A stretch of 29,639 nt of DNA. It comes from a virus. Below the pieces are notes generated by a model. The model was not told the origin of the DNA. It did no database searches and was given only the letters and a program-made list of their open reading frames with translations. The stretch covers positions 1-29,639 of IMG/VR virus record IMGVR_UViG_3300025721_000041. One strand, given 5' to 3'. This document shows positions 15,897 through 21,797 of this stretch, piece by piece. The position numbers were made by a program, and so were the translations under genes. Within the stretch, counting starts at the first letter, position 1; each line of letters opens with the position of its first letter.

Positions 15897-17150
15897 CTAC
15901 TTAGCCACAGCTTGGTAGGATACCGTCTCCCCACCACGCAATAAAAAAACACCAGCATCGCTGGCAGCGCTTTCGACGAACCTTTTCACAATAACATCAG
16001 CATACTTTTCGTCGAGTTCCATTGAGTGGCACACTCTTTCTGTCTGCTCCGCCGCGAGGATCGTCGTTCCAGAACCGCCAAACAGGTCGAGAACCAAATC
16101 ACCTTTATGACTTGAGTTGAGGATGGCCTTTGCCACCAATACAATCGGCTTCATCGTCGGATGCAGTTCGGATCGCTTCGGTCTTGGTATATCCCAAACG
16201 TCGGTCTGCTTTCTATCTTCAAGAGGCGCAAGCCTAGCGCTGCCCTCCAACCATCCATACCATATCGGTTCGTATTGAGTGTGGTAATCCTTTCGGGATA
16301 ATACCAGCGAGTCCTTTCTCCAAATGACTGTACTCGACCAGTGATAACCTGCGTCGGTCAAAACATTCATAAGACTGCCCCACTCCTGTGCACTCATTAC
16401 CACATAGGTCATGCAGCCCGGCTCGCACACAGCTTTCATAGCACTGAAGGTTTTCTCCATGAATTCCTTGAATTGATCGGTCGGCATACTGTCGTTAAGA
16501 ATTGAACGCGACTTCCAGCTTGGGTGATTGGTACTCGAACCATAGTCAACATTCCAAGGCGGGTCTGTGAAAACGTGCCGGGCCTTTTTACCATTCATAA
16601 GAACTCCGACATCTTCAGGAGAAGTGCTATCCCCACACATCAATCGGTGCTTCCCGAGGAGCCAAACGTCGCCGCGCTGACTTATTGGAATTTCAATATC
16701 CGCCAGTGCCTTATCCGCATCGAAGTCGTCCTCTTCTACGTCTTCACTTGTGGGGTCACTATCAACAATCAATTCATCTAGATCAAAACCCGTTAGCGAA
16801 ACATCAAAGCCGCTGTCGCTGAGGTCTTTTAGTAGGTCCTCTAAACGTGGAGCATCCCACTCGCCGGATACCTTGTTGAGCGCGATATTTAGAGCCTTTT
16901 CTTTTTGCATATCCATATCCACCACGACACAGTCAACTTCCGTCGCTCCCTGCTCAGTTAATATTTTAAATCGTTGATGGCCGCCTACGATGTTACCGGT
17001 CCGCTTGTTCCAAATAACCGGTTCGACGTACCCAAATTCCTCGATGCTCCTTCGGAGTTTCTCATACTCTACGTCGCCGGGCTTCAGGTCTTTGCGGGGA
17101 TTGTATTTTGCCGCTTTCAACTGTTCAGCGGGTATTTTCTGTACGTCCAT
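15897..17150 (-). CDS. ParB-like/N6-adenine-type DNA methyltransferase fusion
   Basis: This 417-residue protein joins a ParB/sulfiredoxin-like N-terminal domain (residues 1-100, with KYNPR and GGHQRFKIL at 56-64) to a beta-class DNA methyltransferase. The catalytic motif TDPPWNVDYG has D196-P-P-W199, and the SAM-binding motif DLFGGSGTT is at about 355-363, so the order is the beta class (catalytic before SAM). D-P-P-W suggests adenine-N6 methylation, though N4-cytosine cannot be ruled out. No matching restriction enzyme is nearby, so it is an orphan enzyme. Likely roles are protection against host restriction or marking DNA for packaging or replication. GGAGG precedes the ATG. Confidence 0.93.
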   Translation of the reverse strand: MDVQKIPAEQLKAAKYNPRKDLKPGDVEYEKLRRSIEEFGYVEPVIWNKRTGNIVGGHQRFKILTEQGATEVDCVVVDMDMQKEKALNIALNKVSGEWDAPRLEDLLKDLSDSGFDVSLTGFDLDELIVDSDPTSEDVEEDDFDADKALADIEIPISQRGDVWLLGKHRLMCGDSTSPEDVGVLMNGKKARHVFTDPPWNVDYGSSTNHPSWKSRSILNDSMPTDQFKEFMEKTFSAMKAVCEPGCMTYVVMSAQEWGSLMNVLTDAGYHWSSTVIWRKDSLVLSRKDYHTQYEPIWYGWLEGSARLAPLEDRKQTDVWDIPRPKRSELHPTMKPIVLVAKAILNSSHKGDLVLDLFGGSGTTILAAEQTERVCHSMELDEKYADVIVKRFVESAASDAGVFLLRGGETVSYQAVAK

Positions 17151-17165
17151 GTTTTCCTCCCACGT

Positions 17166-17190
17166 AAAAAGGAGCCTCTTTCAAAGCTCC
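17166..17190 (-). terminator. Intrinsic terminator-like hairpin
   Basis: GGAGC (17190-17186) pairs with GCTCC (17175-17171), with TTTGAAAGAG between, followed by TTTTT (17170-17166). It is placed just before the ribosome binding site of the methyltransferase gene, so read-through or a start inside is needed for that gene. Confidence 0.6.
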
Positions 17191-17252
17191 TCTAGTGTTT
17201 TCTATTAATAACTGTCGTTCCACGCCATGCCCTTTTCGGGGCTGTCGCACTC

Positions 17253-17420
17253 TCACTTGATTTCGCAGGGTAGTGGGGTCTTACGCCTAGATCCATCGGA
17301 ACTTTTCGCCCCTGTATTCTCGGCAGCCCCCGTCTGAACACTTGCCCCAGCGATATCAACAAACGCCTCACTGGCGAGCGTGACGCGACACAGGGCATTC
17401 CCCGCCTCAAGGTTGTGCAT
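17253..17420 (-). CDS. Possible 55-aa protein
   Basis: An ATG at 17420 opens a 55-residue frame with a fairly natural composition: GNALCRVTLASEAFVDIAGA, then Gly/Ala/Thr-rich, ending TPLPCEIK. I do not recognise it. The only ribosome-binding-like sequence (AAAGGGG) is about 11 bases upstream and inside the loop and stem of a terminator hairpin, so translation would compete with hairpin formation. It may be a real orphan gene placed between two hairpins, or a chance frame. Confidence 0.35.
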   Translation of the reverse strand: MHNLEAGNALCRVTLASEAFVDIAGASVQTGAAENTGAKSSDGSRRKTPLPCEIK

Positions 17421-17422
17421 CG

Positions 17423-17448
17423 AAAAAGGAACCCCTTTCGAAGTTCCC
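17423..17448 (-). terminator. Intrinsic terminator-like hairpin
   Basis: GGAAC (17447-17443) pairs with GTTCC (17432-17428) around a purine-rich loop, followed by TTTTT (17427-17423) on the minus strand. It lies just after the 272-aa gene. Its layout closely matches a second hairpin at 17166-17190. Confidence 0.6.
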
Positions 17449-17456
17449 TCTGCCTC

Positions 17457-18275
17457 CTAAGCCTCTGAACTGGGCCCTTTGCGTTTCGCTTCGGCGGCAT
17501 GTTTGGCTTCAATCGTTCGGTAGCTCGCATTTCCGTCCAGCCTGCTCAGGAGAATACTTCGTTCGGTTTTATAGTCTGCGCCGATAAATCCTAGTTTTAA
17601 AAGGAAGCAGCGAAAGGCGTATTTATCGTTAACACCATCCTTTTGTATGGTTGAACATGATTTTTGTTTCTTCGCCTGCTCGTTGAGTTGCCAACAAAGT
17701 ACACCGAAAGTGTGGACCTCTTGGGCATCCAGTGTGGCGTTGAAAAAACTAAAGGAGATAGTCTTGTTTATCAAGTCAATATCAAGATCGCTACGCCCAG
17801 TGATCTCCCCGGCTTCGTTAGCGTTGTTTACGACGCTTACAAAATCGTCCAAGGTTTCTATAGGAACCGCGTTGATCGCCTTGACAAAGCTCGCTGGGAG
17901 TATGGCCTCATAACGGGCAAGTGCTTTTTGTATGAGCGTCTGCTTGCACCAAATAAGGTTAACAAGATTTCGAAGGGTATTCCCATTATGGCCGTCCATT
18001 GGAAGGGTTATAGTCAAATTCCCTTCTGGCTTTGCGCCCGCAATGTTTAGTGCATCGAACACCATCCTTAGTGTTACATGCTCCTCTTTGATTCCCATTT
18101 CAGGCGTTGTAACGATACCTTGTTTATCGATGGCCCACCCACCAGCATTGTATTTAAAACTTGGCACTCCAGCATAAATAACTTGTTCTCCGATTGTATC
18201 CGCGATCACCAATGCCACTTGTTTACGTTCTAAGCCTGTTACTTTGGTGGAAAATCTTAAGCTATCGTTCGTCAT
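17457..18275 (-). CDS. Prophage 'virulence-related' family protein
   Basis: This 272-residue protein resembles a family in Firmicutes prophages usually labelled 'virulence-related protein', though no virulence function is shown. The family features are VIYAGVPSFKYNAGGWAIDK at the N-terminus, a middle NLTITLPMDG, and ISFSFFNATLDAQEVHTFGV. The C-terminal block is KYAFRCFLLKLGFIGADYK followed by LLSRLDGN. There is no signal peptide, membrane segment or obvious catalytic motif, so I expect a cytoplasmic protein. AGGTAGGGAT gives a good ribosome binding site. A dyad lies just upstream, so it may have its own control. A terminator-like hairpin overlaps just after its stop. Confidence 0.75.
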   Translation of the reverse strand: MTNDSLRFSTKVTGLERKQVALVIADTIGEQVIYAGVPSFKYNAGGWAIDKQGIVTTPEMGIKEEHVTLRMVFDALNIAGAKPEGNLTITLPMDGHNGNTLRNLVNLIWCKQTLIQKALARYEAILPASFVKAINAVPIETLDDFVSVVNNANEAGEITGRSDLDIDLINKTISFSFFNATLDAQEVHTFGVLCWQLNEQAKKQKSCSTIQKDGVNDKYAFRCFLLKLGFIGADYKTERSILLSRLDGNASYRTIEAKHAAEAKRKGPSSEA

Positions 18276-18314
18276 GGTTTATCCCTACCTTTCGTTTTTG
18301 GTAGGTACATTCAT

Positions 18315-18338
18315 CACTCTATATCGAGTGTAAGTCAA
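18315..18338 (-). promoter_or_regulatory. Dyad operator next to a TTGACT box
   Basis: The minus strand reads TTGACT (18338-18333), then the dyad CACTC-GATATA-GAGTG (18330-18315), close to 40 bases before the 272-aa gene. A -35-like hexamer followed by a dyad resembles MerR-type promoters, where the dyad fills a 19-bp spacer. The matching -10 (TGAATG) is poor, so an operator for an unknown regulator is as likely. Confidence 0.4.
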
Positions 18339-18355
18339 GCTTTAATGGGTGTCTG

Positions 18356-18541
18356 TCATCTGTTGCATATCCCTTTGTTGCCTCTCATCATCTGGTCATA
18401 GGCTTTAAATTCCTCTGAGTCCTCGTACATTTCCTGTAACCGTTGTGCGTCAATGCATCGCTTTCCATCCCAACGCTTACAGTTAGTGCACGCCTTTGTA
18501 CATCCTGATTCAATAGGTGTAAATAAAACGCACCGTACCAT
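18356..18541 (-). CDS. Cys-rich mini-protein, unknown function
   Basis: This 61-residue protein has cysteines at 4, 14, 18, 21, 29 and 59. The C-x3-C-x2-C-x7-C cluster (SGCTKACTNCKRWDGKRC) suggests a zinc-binding or similar small metal site. The rest is a charged helix (DAQRLQEMYEDSEEFKAYDQ). I do not recognise the family. AGGGATGAATT before the ATG is a good ribosome binding site. It is the first gene after the late promoter, terminator and hairpins. A regulatory or anti-host role is possible but not shown by the sequence. Confidence 0.65.
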   Translation of the reverse strand: MVRCVLFTPIESGCTKACTNCKRWDGKRCIDAQRLQEMYEDSEEFKAYDQMMRGNKGICNR

Positions 18542-18569
18542 AATTCATCCCTGCCTTAATATGAATATA

Positions 18570-18620
18570 GGCCGCCATAAAGGCAGCCGTGATTTAAAAA
18601 GAATACGACCATAAGGCCGT
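18570..18620 (-). promoter_or_regulatory. Two related tandem hairpins in late leader
   Basis: Minus-strand RNA can form ACGGCC-UUAU-GGUCGU (18620-18605) and, 16 nt later, GGCUGCC-UUUAU-GGCGGCC (18588-18570). Both have a short UU(U)AU loop closed by CC/GG. Each contains one G-U pair that would be an A-C mismatch on the plus strand, so structure is favoured only in the minus-strand transcript. They follow the leader terminator and precede the first late gene. Confidence 0.5.
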
Positions 18621-18649
18621 TATATAAAAAGAGAGAGGAGCACGAAAAT

Positions 18650-18686
18650 ACAAAAGGCCCCTGGACAGATTGTTGTCCAAGAGCCT
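18650..18686 (-). terminator. Intrinsic terminator in late leader
   Basis: On the minus strand AGGC (18686-18683) and TTGGACA (18680-18674) pair with TGTCCAG (18667-18661) and GCCT (18658-18655), with a 2-nt internal mismatch and an ACAATC loop. TTTT G TATTTT follows. It begins about 15 nt after the expected start of the late promoter, so it may end most transcripts unless antitermination occurs, or may simply stop early-operon transcription. Confidence 0.75.
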
Positions 18687-18705
18687 CAATACTTTTCGCA
18701 TCTTT

Positions 18706-18734
18706 ACTATATCATTTTGAGAAAAGGGTGTCAC
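18706..18734 (-). promoter_or_regulatory. Candidate late promoter
   Basis: The -35 box is GTGACA (18734-18729) and the -10 box TATAGT (18711-18706), with a 17-bp spacer. TGA before the -10 makes it an extended -10 element. Transcription would start near 18699. The match to a sigma-A promoter is good, with a non-consensus first -35 base that fits activator dependence. It points toward the packaging and structural genes. Confidence 0.65.
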
Positions 18735-18764
18735 TCAACCTCTACTCAACCATTACTAAACCAT
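18732..18764 (-). promoter_or_regulatory. Three tandem 11-bp repeats, candidate activator site
   Basis: Read on the minus strand, ATGGTTTAGTA (18764-18754), ATGGTTGAGTA (18753-18743) and GAGGTTGAGTG (18742-18732) are contiguous 11-bp repeats with consensus ATGGTTGAGTA. An 11-bp period is about one helical turn, so bound protein units would line up on one face of the DNA. The last repeat overlaps the -35 box of the promoter, as for an activator touching RNA polymerase. The first overlaps the stop codon of the ArpU-like gene. Confidence 0.65.
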
Positions 18765-19232
18765 CCTTCTAAATTCAAACACCTTGGCAATCTCCCCAAC
18801 GCCTTTTTTGCGATACTTGCTGAGCATGTTCTGTGAAACATAGTATTTATTGCACATATAATCCCACGACATTCTGTTGATGAACATATCCATAATCACA
18901 TCTGACAGTCTCTGCTCCAAATGGGTAATGCAATAATCTAGTGTGTCCAACTCGTTCTTCTGGTCATGGTATTGCTTTAGCATTCCGCTCAAAGTTTCCC
19001 CGTTCTGCTTGTCAACGATATCCCTGTACATAAGTGCAATTCGTCCGGATTTGTCGGAAACGTTATTATTCTGAACACGCTCACCCTCCGGAGTAGTAAA
19101 GTTTAACCCTGCGATCCCCTCGTCATAACTTACCCCGGAAAAAGACGTTATTTGATATTCCACGAGCTCTAAACTCTGCCTACATTCGTGATAAGTCTTG
19201 AGTAAATGCTCGACGTGCTCTTTCGTATCCAT
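18756..19232 (-). CDS. ArpU-like late-gene transcriptional regulator
   Basis: This 158-residue protein has an N-terminal helical half and a C-terminal sigma region-4-like helix-turn-helix (MSWDYMCNKYYVSQNMLSKYRKKG, about residues 119-142). The size, last-early-gene position and domain layout match ArpU/RinA-like regulators that turn on packaging and structural genes in phages of Gram-positive bacteria. The start is supported by GGAGGTGAG. Its last codons overlap the first of three 11-bp direct repeats that lead into a promoter, which makes those repeats a natural target of this protein. The exact family is less sure than the role. Confidence 0.75.
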   Translation of the reverse strand: MDTKEHVEHLLKTYHECRQSLELVEYQITSFSGVSYDEGIAGLNFTTPEGERVQNNNVSDKSGRIALMYRDIVDKQNGETLSGMLKQYHDQKNELDTLDYCITHLEQRLSDVIMDMFINRMSWDYMCNKYYVSQNMLSKYRKKGVGEIAKVFEFRRMV

Positions 19233-19251
19233 TATGTCTCACCTCCTGCTG

Positions 19252-19512
19252 TCAGTCTTTTTTCCGTCGATAACGCAATTCTAACGTGCAATAGCCAATA
19301 ATATCTGAAATGGTGTCCTCGATGGACTCATCATTAACCTGAGCTTCATGCTTAGCTAAGGTCTTTATACGGTTGAATTTGTCATCCAGTCGAAGAAGGA
19401 AAGCGGTCGGGCCGAATTCGCGTCGGGTGTTATCGAAACTGTTTCCGTAGTCGGTGTTTTTTCTCTTAAGCAATTCAGCCACGGGCTCTAGGATTTTCAT
19501 AAATTCGTTCAT
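19252..19512 (-). CDS. DUF1599 (nucleotide-modification-associated domain 1)
   Basis: This 86-residue protein matches the DUF1599 family, all-helical and named for its association with phage nucleotide modification. The family features are KNTDYGNSFDNTRREFG, then LLRLDDKFNRIKTL, then ESIEDTISDIIGYC. These carry the conserved Asp/Glu residues expected to bind metal and a nucleotide. It overlaps the MazG-like gene by 38 bases, so two small nucleotide-pool proteins are encoded back to back. There is no recognisable base-modifying enzyme in the window besides the methyltransferase, so the substrate cannot be named. Confidence 0.85.
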   Translation of the reverse strand: MNEFMKILEPVAELLKRKNTDYGNSFDNTRREFGPTAFLLRLDDKFNRIKTLAKHEAQVNDESIEDTISDIIGYCTLELRYRRKKD

Positions 19513-19864
19513 CTTCTTTTCCCTTCCAATTGCTTAAATTTCGATCGCACGTTTCGCATGGATCGCGTCCCAACTCAGCGAGTTCTGCAGCTGCCATAAC
19601 GACATACCGGCACCGGCAGCATTTATTTATGCTTGTCTCCTTCTCTATCGACGCTATAAATTTTATTGCCATGGCCCCCACTTGGATAGCCTCTTCGCGC
19701 ATCCTGTCTTTGTCCGGACGTTTTTTCTTAATCTCATCCCAAAGCTCGTCGAGTTCTTCCAAAAGCACAGCGTATCCCTCATGCGGGGATGCAAAGCCTG
19801 TCCCATAGATTTTGTTAGCTCGCTCAAGTTCGTGGAGCATTAAAGTTGCTATCATTGTTTTCAT
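19475..19864 (-). CDS. MazG-like helical protein with Cys-rich tail
   Basis: This 129-residue protein has an N-terminal helical region with HEGYAVLLEELDELWDEIKK (about residues 27-46). This resembles the E-E-x-x-E metal-binding helix of MazG-type nucleotide pyrophosphohydrolases. A C-terminal segment has C83, C84, C86 and then CETC, which could bind zinc. If the MazG similarity holds, it would hydrolyse non-canonical or excess NTPs during phage replication. The second MazG helix (ExxD) is less clear, so function is uncertain. AGGATCG before the ATG supports the start. It overlaps the helicase gene at its start and the DUF1599 gene at its end. Confidence 0.7.
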   Translation of the reverse strand: MKTMIATLMLHELERANKIYGTGFASPHEGYAVLLEELDELWDEIKKKRPDKDRMREEAIQVGAMAIKFIASIEKETSINKCCRCRYVVMAAAELAELGRDPCETCDRNLSNWKGKEDERIYENPRARG

Positions 19865-21221
19865 TTTCGATCCTCGCTTTCACAGCATTAATCAGTGCCA
19901 TTTGCCCTACTTCTTTTCGGCTGAGTGCCTCTATGACTTGCTCATCAATCGTTCCACTGGTAACGATGTGATGGACGATTACAGCTTCATTTTGACCTTG
20001 GCGGTATAATCGCCCATTAGCTTGCAAGTATAGCTCTAAACTCCAAGTAAGTCCAAACCAGATGATGATGTTCCCGCCAGCCTGTAAGTTCAAACCATGC
20101 CCCGTCGAAGCAGGGTGTGCTAGTACCACTTCAAGTTTGCCATCGTTCCAGTCCGTAATATCTTGTGATGTGTTCAGCTCTCTCGGTTTTATGTTTCGAG
20201 CCTTGAAGAATTCATAAAGCTTGGTCTTATCGTGCTTGTAAGCATAAAACACCAGGATGGGCTTACCATTCGCCCCTTCCCACAAATCCTCCAGAGCATC
20301 CAGTTTGCGTCGGTGTATTTGCCGTACTTCGCCGAACTCATCGTAAACCGCACCGTTCGCCATTTGCAGTAGCTTGTTCGATAGTGCCGCAGCGTTTACT
20401 GCGTCAATATCCCCCTGGACAAAGGGCAGCAGCATGTCTCGTTCCAACTGTTCGTACAAAGCTTTCTCATCCTTTGACATCTCAACCTGAACATAGTTGT
20501 CTATCCTCTCCGGCATTTGTAAATAATCACACGCTTTCATACTCACGCAGATGTCAGATAATTTTTCATAAATGGCACTTTCCGCTTCTGGCCTTAGTTT
20601 GTAGCTGAAGATGACCGTTTGGTTTCGTTTATCCGGTACAAAGTACCTGTCCCGATATCCACCCATGGTTTTTCCTAATCGTTCCCCTCTGTCCAGCAAA
20701 TACATCTGTGACCACAGGCCCATCAGTCCATTGGGAGCGGGTGTTGCAGTCAATCCCACAATTCTCTTTATGAGTGGTCGTACTTTGCGCAAGGCTTTAA
20801 ACCGATTGGCCTTGGCTGACTTGAAACTTGATAACTCGTCGATCACCAGCATGTCAAAGGGCCAGTTCTTCCCATAGTGTTCAACTAACCACTCCACGTT
20901 CTCGCGGTTGATGATATATAGATCCGCTTTTGATTCCAAAGCCTCGATCCGCTTCTTCTCCGGCCCCAATACCTTAGCCATGTGTAAGTGTTTTAGGTGA
21001 TCCCACTTCTGGCACTCTTTACTCCAGGTGTCCTCAGCTACTCTCAGTGGTGCTATGACGAGCACCCGGTTAACTTCAAAACAATCATGGAGAAGTTCGT
21101 CAATTGCTGAAAGGGTTGCAACTGTTTTACCCATCCCGAGGTCTAAAAAACACCCACAGGCTTTGTTTCGCAAGATAAACTCTGTCGTGTACGTTTGGTA
21201 TCCGTGGGGAACATAGTTCAT
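19824..21221 (-). CDS. SNF2-family DEAD-like helicase
   Basis: This 465-residue protein is a superfamily 2 helicase/translocase of the SNF2 type. Motif I is DLGMGKT (residues 27-33), motif II is VIDELSS (D128, E129), motif III is GLTATPAPNG (156-165), and motif VI is NGRLYRQGQ (402-410). GHGLNLQAGG represents motif V. It is a compact two-domain phage form without accessory domains. It probably remodels or unwinds DNA with the VRR-NUC nuclease encoded immediately upstream, with which it shares a four-base ATGA overlap. GGAGGGG precedes its start. Its C-terminal end overlaps the next gene by about 40 bases, showing tight packing. Confidence 0.93.
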   Translation of the reverse strand: MNYVPHGYQTYTTEFILRNKACGCFLDLGMGKTVATLSAIDELLHDCFEVNRVLVIAPLRVAEDTWSKECQKWDHLKHLHMAKVLGPEKKRIEALESKADLYIINRENVEWLVEHYGKNWPFDMLVIDELSSFKSAKANRFKALRKVRPLIKRIVGLTATPAPNGLMGLWSQMYLLDRGERLGKTMGGYRDRYFVPDKRNQTVIFSYKLRPEAESAIYEKLSDICVSMKACDYLQMPERIDNYVQVEMSKDEKALYEQLERDMLLPFVQGDIDAVNAAALSNKLLQMANGAVYDEFGEVRQIHRRKLDALEDLWEGANGKPILVFYAYKHDKTKLYEFFKARNIKPRELNTSQDITDWNDGKLEVVLAHPASTGHGLNLQAGGNIIIWFGLTWSLELYLQANGRLYRQGQNEAVIVHHIVTSGTIDEQVIEALSRKEVGQMALINAVKARIENENNDSNFNAPRT

Positions 21222-21490
21222 AACCCCTCCACAAATCCTGCTATTTTTTCTACGCTGTCAATTACCCATACCTTATGCCCAAGCCTCTTAAGAACTGCCG
21301 CCATTTTCAATTGCTTGGGGGATAGACCTTTGCCCGGAGCTTTTAGCTCTACGAAATACACCCGGCCATCGGGAACCAGTATTAGTCTGTCGGGCACTCC
21401 TACCACCCCTGGGGAGACAAACTTTAATGCCAGACCGCCTTTGACCTTGACTGCACACTTAAGTTTCAGTTCAATTTGCCGTTCTCGCAT
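21218..21490 (-). CDS. VRR-NUC domain nuclease
   Basis: This 90-residue protein is a stand-alone VRR-NUC domain, a PD-(D/E)XK-type nuclease fold common in phages. It begins MRERQIELKL, then has ALKFVSPGVVGVPDR (P33, D34), FVELKAPGKG (E48, K50) and a conserved Gln at about residue 60, so the catalytic set is complete. An open frame continues 48 codons upstream, but that extension is low-complexity, and AAGGTG just before the ATG at 21490 supports the short form. Its TGA overlaps the ATG of the SNF2 helicase by four bases. Such nuclease-helicase pairs are probably used on branched or structured replication intermediates. Confidence 0.9.
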   Translation of the reverse strand: MRERQIELKLKCAVKVKGGLALKFVSPGVVGVPDRLILVPDGRVYFVELKAPGKGLSPKQLKMAAVLKRLGHKVWVIDSVEKIAGFVEGL

Positions 21491-21797
21491 AATGCACCTT
21501 CTCATTTTTGTACAGGCCCACTTCTTTATATAGAAGGAAGACCAGATAACCGACCTTTTCTCTGCTACTTTATACATATGTGGGTATGCAGGTGTGCAGG
21601 TGTGTGTGTGCATATGCGTATACCCTATACACACTAATTAATACTATATATATGGTAAACCCGGGAAACACCTACAGCCATGCAGACCTTGCCCGGCATC
21701 CAACCCGACCGCTAATCGGTAATTGCCTATTAGTTCTGGCTCTTCCAGCTACATTCAAAATACCCGGTATATACGGCTAACTCGGTCACTCTGAATA
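21491..21797. other. Non-coding stretch with repeats and Z-DNA-like tract
   Basis: No convincing gene is present in this 307-bp stretch between the primase-helicase and the VRR-NUC gene. Its right half (21660-21797) holds nothing I recognise. Its left part holds a composite element at 21571-21655: an AT-rich run, a CA/TG-rich set of octamer repeats, an inverted repeat and a tract of strictly alternating purines and pyrimidines. The open frame that extends through it from the VRR-NUC gene is low-complexity (MHTHTCTPAYPHM) and is not likely to be translated. Confidence 0.6.
21571..21655. repeat. Octamer iterons plus inverted repeat, candidate replication element
   Basis: On the plus strand, TATGCAGG, TGTGCAGG and TGTGTGTG follow each other at 21585-21608, an octamer repeat that decays into a TG run. 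Bases 21600-21623 alternate purine and pyrimidine without a break (24 nt), a pattern able to form Z-DNA. TATACATATG (21571-21580) and CATATGCGTATA (21611-21622) are near-perfect inverted copies. An AT-rich stretch (21632-21654) adjoins. The position directly beside the primase-helicase gene fits an origin or replication control site, but this is inference. Confidence 0.45.

Larger units (their letters stand above)
17151..17456. other. Cassette between two look-alike hairpins
   Basis: This 306-bp stretch lies between the 272-aa gene and the methyltransferase gene. It holds a terminator-like hairpin at each end, with similar stems, loops and T-runs. Between them is a GC-richer segment with one plausible 55-aa frame. 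A longer overlapping frame (17192-17530) is arginine-rich and looks like a shadow. I see no tRNA, insertion sequence or recognised RNA family here. Confidence 0.5.

Noticed and set aside
15547-17150. A restriction-modification system made of the methyltransferase and the HNH nuclease
   Set aside because: The HNH protein is the small packaging-associated type next to the terminase, and there is no specificity or recognition domain; an orphan methyltransferase is more likely.
17192-17530. A 112-codon minus-strand frame, arginine- and proline-rich
   Set aside because: It overlaps the end of the 272-aa gene in another frame, runs through both terminator hairpins, and has shadow-like composition; the 55-codon frame is more natural.
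21491-21634. An N-terminal extension of the VRR-NUC protein
   Set aside because: The extension is low-complexity (His/Thr-rich from the CA-repeat tract), and a ribosome binding site stands before the internal ATG that matches family starts.
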